Positions 6,392-12,469 of a DNA stretch of 13,147 bases are shown piece after piece (the stretch's first letter is position 1; the number at the start of each line of letters is the position of its first letter). The stretch spans positions 1 to 13,147 of the forward strand of contig DASXAQ010000058.1 in NCBI GenBank assembly GCA_036406615.1, given 5' to 3'. A model generated the notes under the pieces. The model saw nothing but the letters and a program-made list of their open reading frames with translations. It was not told the DNA's origin and searched no databases. Made by a program: the position numbers and the translations under genes. The stretch comes from DASXAQ01 sp036406615. GTDB taxonomy: Bacteria > Actinomycetota > UBA4738.

Positions 6392-6406
6392 GACTCGTGT
6401 TGTCTC
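6390..6406. terminator. Small hairpin between convergent genes
   Basis: GAGAC (6390-6394) and GTCTC (6402-6406) form a 5-bp stem with a 7-nt loop over the cupin stop codon, 7 bp before the end of the convergent minus-strand gene. It is short and lacks T-tracts; weak candidate. Confidence 0.2.
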
Positions 6407-6413
6407 GGCCCGG

Positions 6414-6770
6414 CTAGGGGCGGGAAGTCGCAGCGTCGAGCTCTTGCAGCAGTCTGTACGCGGCTCGCTCAACCTGCTTGTGACGCCACTCGGCGGCACG
6501 GTACAGGCAAGCGATCAGACCGCTGCGGTGCAGACGCCGGAAGTCGCCGCACACGAAGGCGTATCGCGCCTTGGTCTCGTCGGCAGCGCCCTCGGTCAAC
6601 CCCAGGAACCAGTCCGAGTACTCACGCCACGAGTGTTCCTTCAGGAATGCATTCTCATTCGCGGCCTTTGGCTGAACGACGCCCCAGTTGCTGTTCAGCA
6701 CGTATCGCTTGACCGCGATGAGCTCCCGGGCGTGGGCCACTGCTCGTCTGTTGACGGTGTATGAAGCCAT
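6414..6770 (-). CDS. Conserved hypothetical protein (actinobacterial type, 118 aa)
   Basis: A 118-aa soluble, Arg/Trp/Tyr-rich helical protein. The pattern NRRAVAHARELI...YVLNSNWG...ENAFLKEHSW...YSDWFLGLTEGA..ETKARYAFVCGDFRRLHRSGLIAC..RAAEWRH is one I recognise as a widespread small family without known function in high-GC bacteria; it has no obvious catalytic motif, membrane helix or signal. It lies 9 nt after the methyltransferase stop on the minus strand, and its ATG has no Shine-Dalgarno. Instead a 9-bp-stem hairpin (6759-6785) carries the upstream stop in its 5' arm and this ATG at the end of its loop, which suggests that translation depends on ribosomes finishing the methyltransferase gene. 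Gene call firm, function unknown. Confidence 0.85.
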   Translation of the reverse strand: MASYTVNRRAVAHARELIAVKRYVLNSNWGVVQPKAANENAFLKEHSWREYSDWFLGLTEGAADETKARYAFVCGDFRRLHRSGLIACLYRAAEWRHKQVERAAYRLLQELDAATSRP

Positions 6771-6785
6771 GATGCTGCTTCATAC
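6759..6785 (-). repeat. Perfect 9-bp inverted repeat framing a start codon
   Basis: In the minus-strand transcript GUAUGAAGC (6785-6777), a 9-nt loop ending in AUG (6776-6768), and GCUUCAUAC (6767-6759). The 5' arm holds the UGA of the methyltransferase gene; the loop holds the AUG of the 118-aa gene; the 3' arm is its codons 2-4. Probable translational coupling element. Confidence 0.6.
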
Positions 6786-7412
6786 CCGATTCGGCGTGGT
6801 GGCCAACCGGCGGGCCGTGCCGACGATCATCGGCCGTTCGGTCCTGGGCGCCTTCGGCACCTCGCCGTGGCGGACGTCCTCGACGCGAAGCGGCGAGGCA
6901 GCGATCGTGTCCAGGGTGGTCCGGTTCGGGTAGCAGCCGATGAGCCGGTATGGCAACGGCCGGCGGTCCTGCTTCGCCGCCACGGTGGGGTCTTCGGAGC
7001 GGACGTGCTCCAAGAACAGCAGCCGGCCGCCGGGGCGCAGTACCCGCGAGATCTCGGTCAGCGCGGCCGCCGGGTCGGGGACGCTGCACAGCACGAACGT
7101 GACCACAGCCGTGTCGAACGAAGCGTCGGGGAACGGCAGCTGCGCAGCGCTCACCGCGAGCACCTCCGCGTTCGGCCTGATCGCTGCAACGCGCCGGCGC
7201 AGCCGACCCTCCATGTGCCGGTCCGGTTCGGTCAGCACCAGCCGGGTGACCGCTTCCGGATAGTGCGCCAGATTGAGGCCGGTCCCGGCCCCGATCTCGA
7301 TCGTGTCGCCGCGCGCCTGGGCCAGCAGTTGCTGGCGCTCCTGGCTCAGACCGGCCTTCTCGGAGGACCGGTTGACCGTGTCGTACATCGAAGCGAAGAG
7401 CCATCTGAACAT
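6780..7412 (-). CDS. Class I SAM-dependent methyltransferase
   Basis: A 210-aa enzyme with the Rossmann-like methyltransferase core: motif I TIEIGAGTGLNL (residues 37-48), the acidic residue after strand 2 (LTEPD, 60-64), FDTAVVTFVLCSVPDP (99-114) for motifs II/III region, and ISRVLRPGGRLLFLEHVRS (121-139). The 'VLCSVPDP...LRPGGRLLFLEH' form resembles the METTL7/UbiE-like Methyltransf_11 group that methylates small molecules, thiols or lipids; the substrate is unknown. The open frame extends upstream to 7577, but that part runs over the divergent deaminase gene; ATG 7412 has an AGGGGGA Shine-Dalgarno (7425-7419) and homology starts here. It is the first gene of a two-gene minus-strand unit. 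Confidence 0.9.
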   Translation of the reverse strand: MFRWLFASMYDTVNRSSEKAGLSQERQQLLAQARGDTIEIGAGTGLNLAHYPEAVTRLVLTEPDRHMEGRLRRRVAAIRPNAEVLAVSAAQLPFPDASFDTAVVTFVLCSVPDPAAALTEISRVLRPGGRLLFLEHVRSEDPTVAAKQDRRPLPYRLIGCYPNRTTLDTIAASPLRVEDVRHGEVPKAPRTERPMIVGTARRLATTPNRV

Positions 7413-7517
7413 GTCGATTCCCCCTCGTCGAACGGCGTGAACGGCATCACCCGGATGCATCATGAAGCCCACCGGCGCCATCGGCGAGCGAGCGACGGCC
7501 CAGACAGCCGCCGGCAG

Positions 7518-7523
7518 TAGGAT
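7518..7523 (+). promoter_or_regulatory. Putative -10 box of the deaminase operon
   Basis: TAGGAT ends 6 nt before the ATG at 7530. It fits TAnnnT with a leaderless start. The inner AGGA could instead be a weak Shine-Dalgarno, so both readings are open. No good -35 seen. Confidence 0.4.
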
Positions 7524-7529
7524 GCCGGG

Positions 7530-8573
7530 ATGCCCGACGTCTACGACCGGTTGCCGAAGGTCGAGCTTCACTGCCACCTCGAGGGCACGATCGCACCGCA
7601 GACGGTGGTCGAACTCGCAGCCAAGAACGGTCGCCCACTCCCCCTGGAGCGCATCGAGGACCTGTATCGCTACGAGTCACTGGACGGGTTCCTCAAGGTC
7701 TTCTGGCTCGTGCAGGAGATGTTGGTCACGCCCGAGGACTGGGAGCGCGCCGCGTACGAATCCGTCGTCGCCGCAGCGCCGCACGGGCTGCGCTACCGCG
7801 AGGCGTTCTTCACACCGGCTCGACACCTCGCCATGGGCCAGGATCTGGGTGGCATCGTTCATGGGATCGAGCGCGGATTCCAAACAGCCGAGGATGCGAC
7901 CGGCGTGCGATGCATGGCCATCTGCGACATGGACCGGGCCTTCGGCTCGAAGGCCGGTGCGGAGCTCATGGAGCGCCTGGTCGAGCTTCGACGTGCGGGG
8001 GGCGCCGAGCGAGTCATCGGGGTGGGCATCGACTCGACCGAGCTTGGCGTCGATCTGCGCGACTATGCGGAGGCATTCGAGCTCGCCCGCGCGGCGGGGC
8101 TTCGGCGAACGGCGCACGCCGGCGAGGATGTTGGGCCGGAGAACATCGTCACGGCGATCGAGGCCCTCGGTGCCGAGCGAATCGACCACGGCCTCTCGGT
8201 GCTGCAGGACCCGGAGCTCACGGCCCGCCTCGCGGCGGAGCGGACCCCCCTGGACGTCTGCCCCACCAGCAACGTCCTCATCGCCAACAAGGTGCCATCG
8301 CTGGCCGAGCATCCATTCCGACGGATGCGAGAGGCCGGCCTCCTCGCGACGCTGAACACCGACGACCCCGCGATGACCGATCTCGACCTCGGCAAGGAGT
8401 ACCGCCTGGCCTCGCAGGCGTTCGGCTGGGGATTCGAGGACATGGCCGCGGTGGCCCTCGACGGAGTGGACGCGACGTGGCTGGACGAAGACGACAAGGC
8501 TCGGCTGCGCCGCGAATTCGAACAGGAGATCGCCGGGCTGCAGGACGAACTCACCTCGAAGGAGCACCAATGA
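7530..8573 (+). CDS. Adenosine/adenine deaminase superfamily enzyme
   Basis: A 347-aa TIM-barrel amidohydrolase with the full zinc site of the ADA family: HCHLEG (His14, His16), TAHAGE (His196, catalytic Glu199), RIDHG (His220) and NTDDP (Asp278, Asp279); CPTSN (244-248) is the further family motif. It hydrolyses the 6-amino group of a purine or related compound, releasing ammonia. Two features point to the adenine-deaminase/ADA-like branch rather than true adenosine deaminase: RIDHG where adenosine deaminases usually have R(I/L)GHG, and IGVGIDSTELG (163-173) where they have a DLxGxE motif. Aminodeoxyfutalosine or another modified purine is also possible. First gene of a four-gene plus-strand operon; the stop overlaps the next ATG by 4 bp. 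Family certain, substrate uncertain. Confidence 0.92.
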   Translation: MPDVYDRLPKVELHCHLEGTIAPQTVVELAAKNGRPLPLERIEDLYRYESLDGFLKVFWLVQEMLVTPEDWERAAYESVVAAAPHGLRYREAFFTPARHLAMGQDLGGIVHGIERGFQTAEDATGVRCMAICDMDRAFGSKAGAELMERLVELRRAGGAERVIGVGIDSTELGVDLRDYAEAFELARAAGLRRTAHAGEDVGPENIVTAIEALGAERIDHGLSVLQDPELTARLAAERTPLDVCPTSNVLIANKVPSLAEHPFRRMREAGLLATLNTDDPAMTDLDLGKEYRLASQAFGWGFEDMAAVALDGVDATWLDEDDKARLRREFEQEIAGLQDELTSKEHQ

Positions 8574-9118
8574 CCAGCGACGCACACGCAAACGACCGCA
8601 TCATCGGCAGCCTCCGATCGGCTGATGGCACGGGCATCGTCCGTATCGAAGATCGGATCGACACCGACATCGACGACCTGTGGTCGGCGCTGACCGATCC
8701 CAAACGCCTGACCGGTTGGTACGGCGAGGTCGATGGCGAACTCCGACCCGGCGGAGCGCTCCACCTGCACGTCGTGTCCGATGGCTGGTACGGAACCGGG
8801 CATGTGGATGCGTGCGAGCCGCCGGGGCGGCTCCGCGTGACGACCAGGGAGACGGACGAGTCCTGGAAGGCCGGCCAGGGTGCGGCGCCGTTCGACGAGA
8901 CCATCGAACTCACGTTGACCGGCGACGGCGACCGGACGCATCTGGTCATCGAGGTCGGCGGCCTGCCGCTGGACAAGATCGCCTTCTACGGCGTCGGCTG
9001 GCAGATCCACGTCGAACACCTCGCGGCCTACCTTGCGGGCCGCGACGCCGGCGACACCGAAGCGCGGTGGGACCAGCTGATCCCTCCCTACAAGGACCTT
9101 GCCGCCAAGCTCGGCTAA
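8570..9118 (+). CDS. SRPBCC (START-like, AHSA1-type) domain protein
   Basis: A 182-aa protein. IVRIEDRIDTDIDDLWSALTDPKRLTGWYGEV (residues 23-54) is the AHSA1 N-terminal strand-helix-helix, GELRPGGALHL (56-66) the next strands, RLRVTTRETD (87-96), TIELTLTGDGDRTHLVIEVGGLP (111-133) the late strands, and GWQIHVEHLAAYL (143-155) the long C-terminal helix. The fold makes a deep hydrophobic pocket; members act as lipid or small-molecule binding proteins or as Aha1-like partners. Its ATG is inside the deaminase stop (ATGA, 8570-8573) with AAGGAG at 8559-8564, so it is co-translated with it. AHSA1 proteins are often next to ArsR regulators; here the only ArsR is 8.4 kb away. Confidence 0.88.
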   Translation: MTSDAHANDRIIGSLRSADGTGIVRIEDRIDTDIDDLWSALTDPKRLTGWYGEVDGELRPGGALHLHVVSDGWYGTGHVDACEPPGRLRVTTRETDESWKAGQGAAPFDETIELTLTGDGDRTHLVIEVGGLPLDKIAFYGVGWQIHVEHLAAYLAGRDAGDTEARWDQLIPPYKDLAAKLG

Positions 9119-9123
9119 GACCC

Positions 9124-10587
9124 ATGACCGAGCACGCGGTGGTGGTCGCGGGAGGCGGCCCGACGGGGCTGATGCTGGCGGGCGAGCTGGCGCTGGCGGG
9201 GATCGACGTCGCCATCGTCGAGCGGCGCGCTTCCCAAGACCTCGAAGGCCCGCGGTCGCGCGGACTGCACGCGCGCACCATCGAAGTCCTGGATCAGCGC
9301 GGCATCGCCGATCGGTTCCTGTCGGAGGGACTGGTGGCGCAGGTGGTGGGCTTCTCGATGATCCGACTGGACATCAGCGACTTTCCCACTCGGCATCCAT
9401 ACGGGCTCGGACTGGTGCAGAAGCACATCGAGCGCATCCTGGCCGGCTGGGTCGACGAGCTCGACGTGCCGATCCACCGCGAGCGCGTGGTGACCGGGTT
9501 CGCGCAGGACGGCGCCGGCGTCGACGTCGAGCTCGCGGACGGCGAACCGCTCCGCGCCAAGTATCTCGTCGGGTGCGACGGCGGGGCCAGTGTTGTGCGC
9601 AAGATCGCCGGCATCGAGTTCGCCGGATGGGATCCGACGATGAGCTGGCTGATCGCGGAGGTCCAGACGTCCGAGGACCCGCCGTGGGGCTTCCGTCAGG
9701 ACGCGATCGGGATCCACGCGATCGGCAAGGCGGACGACGGCGCCGTCGGGATCGTGCTGACCGAAGCCACACTGAGACCCGACGGCGAACGGACCCTGCG
9801 CGATCTCAGCGAAGCGCTCGTCGCCGTCTACGGGACGGACTTCGGCGCGCACAGCCCCACCTGGATCTCCAGCTTCACGGACATGAGCCGTCAGGCCGTT
9901 GCCTATCGCAACGGGCGGGTCCTGCTGGCCGGCGACGCCGCGCATGTTCATCCCCCCGTGGGCGGACAGGGCCTCAACATCGGCATGCAGGACGGGGTGA
10001 ACCTGGGATGGAAGCTGGCGCAGGTCATCCGGGGCACGTCGCCGGAAACCCTCCTGGACACGTACCACGCCGAGCGCCACCCGGTCGGCGCCCGCGCGCT
10101 GCACAACACGATGGCGCAGGTCGCGCTTCGCCGCCAGGACGATCGAACGAAGGCCCTCGGCGACTACGTCGCCGATTTCCTCGGCATGGACGAGCCGCGT
10201 AGGCAATTGGCTGCGGAGATGTCCGGCCTGGGCATCCACTACGACCTCGGCGAGGGACACCCGCTGCTCGGTCGGCGAATGCCCGATCTCGATCTGGACA
10301 CCGCCGACGGTCCGCGGCGGGTTTTCGCCCTGCTGCGCGACGCACGCCCGGTGCTGCTCAACCTCGGCGAGCCCGGCGTGTTCGACATCTCCGCATGGGC
10401 GGATCGGGTTCGATCGACCGACGCGACATCCGACGGCCCGTGGGAACTCCCGGCGCTCGGGGAGGTCACCGCTCCCTCGGCCGTGCTGATCCGTCCCGAT
10501 GGCTACGTCGCGTGGGTGGGAGACGGGACCGATCAGGGGCTTCACGACGCGCTCTCCACGTGGTTCGGACCGCCGGCCGCGCCATAG
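9124..10587 (+). CDS. FAD-dependent aromatic monooxygenase (class A hydroxylase)
   Basis: A 487-aa flavoprotein hydroxylase. It has the ADP-binding GGGPTG (residues 10-15) in a Rossmann start, the acidic end of strand 2 (IVER, 31-34), the DG motif in YLVGCDGGASVVRK (147-160), and the GD motif in GRVLLAGDAAHVHPPVGGQGLNIGMQDGVNLGWKLA (264-299), which binds the FAD ribityl/phosphate and closes the active site. A C-terminal thioredoxin-like domain (about 375-487, lacking a CxxC) is usual in the phenol hydroxylase/PheA/TfdB and polyketide-hydroxylase (RdmE-like) group. These enzymes hydroxylate phenols or polycyclic aromatics using NAD(P)H and O2. It follows the SRPBCC gene after 5 bp with no clear Shine-Dalgarno, so coupled translation is likely. 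The substrate is not evident. Confidence 0.93.
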   Translation: MTEHAVVVAGGGPTGLMLAGELALAGIDVAIVERRASQDLEGPRSRGLHARTIEVLDQRGIADRFLSEGLVAQVVGFSMIRLDISDFPTRHPYGLGLVQKHIERILAGWVDELDVPIHRERVVTGFAQDGAGVDVELADGEPLRAKYLVGCDGGASVVRKIAGIEFAGWDPTMSWLIAEVQTSEDPPWGFRQDAIGIHAIGKADDGAVGIVLTEATLRPDGERTLRDLSEALVAVYGTDFGAHSPTWISSFTDMSRQAVAYRNGRVLLAGDAAHVHPPVGGQGLNIGMQDGVNLGWKLAQVIRGTSPETLLDTYHAERHPVGARALHNTMAQVALRRQDDRTKALGDYVADFLGMDEPRRQLAAEMSGLGIHYDLGEGHPLLGRRMPDLDLDTADGPRRVFALLRDARPVLLNLGEPGVFDISAWADRVRSTDATSDGPWELPALGEVTAPSAVLIRPDGYVAWVGDGTDQGLHDALSTWFGPPAAP

Positions 10588-10595
10588 GAGGAAGC

Positions 10596-11015
10596 ATGCC
10601 GAACGCGAGCCGACCCATCGACGACATGATCGCCAAGACCTCGGACTGGCGCGGGGAGACGTTGGGCAGGCTCCGCGCGATCGTCCTGGACGCGGACCCG
10701 GAGATGACGGAGGACGTCAAGTGGCGCCGGCCCAGCAACCCGATGGGTTCCGCGGTCTGGGAGCACAACGGGATCGTGTGCATCGGCATCCTCCTCAAGG
10801 AACGGGTTCGATTGACCCTGAACGCGGGCGCGAGCCTGCCCGACCCGAAGGGGCTGTTCAACGCCCAGCTGGAGGGCAAATCGCGGGCGATCGACTACCG
10901 CGAAGGCGACCGGCTCAACGCGAGCGCGCTGAAGGCGCTGATCCGCGCCGGCGTGAAGCACAACCTCGCGAAGGCCAAGGCCAAGGCCAAGGCGAAGCGG
11001 TCAGGCACCAAGTAG
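10596..11015 (+). CDS. DUF1801 (YdhG-like) protein with Lys-Ala tail
   Basis: A 139-aa protein: a helix (RPIDDMIAKTSDWRGETLGRLRAIV, residues 6-30), then DPEMTEDVKWRRPSNPM (34-50), GIVCIGILLKERVRLTLNAGASLPDP (59-84) and RAIDYREGDRLNASALKALIRAGV (97-120). This is the DUF1801 pattern, a small alpha/beta fold with no established activity. The last 15 residues are almost pure Lys and Ala (125-134) from a DNA hexamer repeat, and could bind nucleic acid or acidic partners. AGGAGG at 10586-10591 overlaps the monooxygenase stop, placing it as the last gene of the operon. The gene overlaps the convergent minus-strand gene by 15 bp. Confidence 0.85.
   Translation: MPNASRPIDDMIAKTSDWRGETLGRLRAIVLDADPEMTEDVKWRRPSNPMGSAVWEHNGIVCIGILLKERVRLTLNAGASLPDPKGLFNAQLEGKSRAIDYREGDRLNASALKALIRAGVKHNLAKAKAKAKAKRSGTK
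10971..10994 (+). repeat. Hexanucleotide tandem repeat (AAGGCC x4)
   Basis: Three AAGGCC units and one AAGGCG in tandem inside the DUF1801 gene encode Lys-Ala pairs. Copy-number change would keep the frame and only alter tail length. Confidence 0.8.
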
Positions 11016-11249
11016 GTCCGGCTGCTTCCGCCGGCCGAAGAGGAAGTACGAGATGGGAAGGATGCCGGCCGAGCTCAGGACCGTGATGGACGTTGCCCAC
11101 GCCCACTTCGGGCCTCGGATCTGTGCGGCCGGGCGACGTTTGATGTCGACGAGCGCCACCAGCTTGAGGATCCCCTCGGCGAACGCCGCGATCTGAAGCA
11201 GCCTTCGTTGGTTCTCGCTCAGCTCGCTCCACCGTCGTCGGTTCACCAT
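11001..11249 (-). CDS. Small two-helix membrane protein (PLDc_N/DUF5652-like)
   Basis: An 82-aa protein with a basic start (NRRRWSEL), a first hydrophobic helix (about residues 18-36, ending in ALVDIKRRP), a short cytoplasmic loop with RRPAAQIRGPKWAW (38-51), and a second helix (about 49-71) ending in FGRRK. The 'VDIxRRPAxxIRGPKxxW...SYFLFGRR' pattern is that of the phospholipase-D N-terminal-like two-helix domain found alone in many actinobacteria; its role is unknown. The frame is open up to 11309, but GGAGGG 6 nt before ATG 11249 fixes the start. It starts 19 nt after the DUF899 gene and ends inside the 3' end of the DUF1801 gene. Confidence 0.8.
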   Translation of the reverse strand: MVNRRRWSELSENQRRLLQIAAFAEGILKLVALVDIKRRPAAQIRGPKWAWATSITVLSSAGILPISYFLFGRRKQPDLLGA

Positions 11250-11268
11250 CGCGATCCCTCCGGCACGA

Positions 11269-11994
11269 TCAGTCCGCGTATTCGTCGTGGCGGCGAACCC
11301 ATCCCGCACCGCCGTCGCCCTCGTCCCGCCCCTTCGGGACCAGGTCCATGTAGTGGTAGGCGAGGTTCAGCATGTCCAGGCCCCGCTCGTACGTCGAGTA
11401 CGTGTGGAAGATCTGCCCATCCTCCTCCCGGAAGACGCTGATGCCGGGCGCCTCGGTTCCCGACCACTCGTGCGGCCGGTAGTTGTACGCGACCTCCCCT
11501 GTCGCCAGCTCCTCTGGCGTGAACGAGACGCCGTAGTCGAAGTTGAAGTCGCTCCCGACGGAGGACAGCCACGGGAAGGACCAATCCATCCGGTTCTTGT
11601 ACGCGGCGATCGCAGAGTACGGAGCATGCGACACGGCAACCGCCGTGATGTCCCGCTGGTTCAGGTGGACCGTGATGCCGTTGAGGTTGTCCAGCCAGAA
11701 CGAGCAGACCTGGCAGGCGGCGTCGCTCGTCCACGAGGTGTCCGGCCCCGCCGTCTCGGGGTTGAACATCGCGTGGTAGACGACGAGCTGGCCGCGCCCG
11801 TCGAAGGTCTCACCGAGCGTTTGCCGGCCCTGGTCGCCTTCGAACGTGTACTCCTTCTCCACCGGTTCCCAGGGAAGGTCGCGTCGCGCCTGGCTGAGTT
11901 GGTCGCGCAGGCGCGTGAACTCCTTCTCCTTGGCCAGATGCTCCTTGCGGGCCGCCACCCACTCGTAGTGCGGAACCACGTTGTGAGTTGTCAT
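11269..11994 (-). CDS. DUF899 family thioredoxin-fold protein
   Basis: A 241-aa protein. WVAARKEHLAKEKEFTRLRDQLSQARRDLPW (residues 12-42), KEYTFEGDQGRQTLGETFDGRGQLVVYHAMF (47-77), the Cys motif SDAACQVCSFWLDNLNG (90-106; Cys94 and Cys97 as CxxC), SHAPYSAIAAYKNRMDWSFPWLSSVGSDFNFDYGV (122-156) and RGLDMLNLAYHYMDLVPKGRDE (204-225) follow the DUF899 family closely. The fold is thioredoxin-like and related to peroxiredoxins, so a role in thiol redox chemistry is likely but unproven. The open frame extends to 12243 through the neighbouring STAS gene; ATG 11994, with a GGAGGAGGG ending 3 nt before it, is the real start. Middle gene of a three-gene minus-strand unit. Confidence 0.92.
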   Translation of the reverse strand: MTTHNVVPHYEWVAARKEHLAKEKEFTRLRDQLSQARRDLPWEPVEKEYTFEGDQGRQTLGETFDGRGQLVVYHAMFNPETAGPDTSWTSDAACQVCSFWLDNLNGITVHLNQRDITAVAVSHAPYSAIAAYKNRMDWSFPWLSSVGSDFNFDYGVSFTPEELATGEVAYNYRPHEWSGTEAPGISVFREEDGQIFHTYSTYERGLDMLNLAYHYMDLVPKGRDEGDGGAGWVRRHDEYAD

Positions 11995-12035
11995 TGGCCC
12001 TCCTCCCGCTGCGCGGACTCCGGCGTGTGGGCGAA

Positions 12036-12398
12036 CTAGTCGCCGGCCGCCCATGCGATCGCCGCTTCGCGCTCGGCGACCGGGAACCGCTTCAGCTCCC
12101 CCGGCGTCATCCAGCCGAAGAGCGTGGTCATGGTGATCATCCAGTCCAGGTCGGTGACGAGCGCGATCCGCTTCCACTTCCTGAGGTGCTTCATGCCCAT
12201 CTTCATGTCGTCCCAGGCGGCCCCGCCCGACATCCCGTGCCACTGTTCGAACACGAGGACGATGCGCACCTCCTTGCCCTGGTCCCAGACGCTTCGCACC
12301 GCGGGCATGAGCACGTCCTCGTAGTCGGAGGACTGGATCTCGTCGACGGCCTCGAACCCGAGGACTCCTTCCGGCAGATCCGAGATCGGTTTCAGCAT
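12036..12398 (-). CDS. SpoIIAA-like STAS domain protein
   Basis: A 120-aa protein matching the SpoIIAA-like/STAS (PF11964-type) pattern: LPEGVLGFEAVDEIQSSDYEDVLMPAV (residues 8-34), KEVRIVLVFEQWHGMSGGAAWDDMKMGMKHLRKWKRIALVTDLDWM (42-87), and FGWMTPGELKRFPVAEREAAIAWAAGD (94-120). The ordinary phospho-acceptor Ser of anti-anti-sigma factors is not evident, so this is the small lipid-binding or structural branch rather than a sigma-factor regulator. First gene of the minus-strand operon with DUF899 (41 nt downstream) and the two-helix protein. No Shine-Dalgarno; a TAGCGT box 7 nt before the ATG suggests a leaderless mRNA. Confidence 0.87.
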   Translation of the reverse strand: MLKPISDLPEGVLGFEAVDEIQSSDYEDVLMPAVRSVWDQGKEVRIVLVFEQWHGMSGGAAWDDMKMGMKHLRKWKRIALVTDLDWMITMTTLFGWMTPGELKRFPVAEREAAIAWAAGD

Positions 12399-12405
12399 GG
12401 ACGGA

Positions 12406-12411
12406 ACGCTA
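12406..12411 (-). promoter_or_regulatory. Putative -10 box of the STAS-DUF899 operon
   Basis: TAGCGT on the minus strand (12411-12406) followed by 7 nt and the ATG at 12398, without a Shine-Dalgarno. -35 not convincing. The 71-bp gap also serves the divergent propeller gene. Confidence 0.45.
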
Positions 12412-12469
12412 GCACCAGGCGCAGAACCATGCAGTCTTGCCCGCCGGCGAACGCTGACCTACGGTGTGG

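Noticed and set aside
7413..7577. Longer methyltransferase start at 7577
   Set aside because: It would overlap the deaminase start in antisense; ATG 7412 has a good AGGGGGA ribosome site.
7677..8591. 304-aa open frame on the minus strand
   Set aside because: Antisense shadow of the deaminase gene, without domain features.
9115..10545. 476-aa open frame on the minus strand
   Set aside because: It is antisense to the FAD monooxygenase, whose motifs are unambiguous; its composition (many Arg, Asp, Val, His) is that of a GC-rich shadow frame.
11995..12243. Longer DUF899 start at 12243
   Set aside because: It lies within the STAS gene in another frame; family homology starts at ATG 11994, which has GGAGGAGGG before it.
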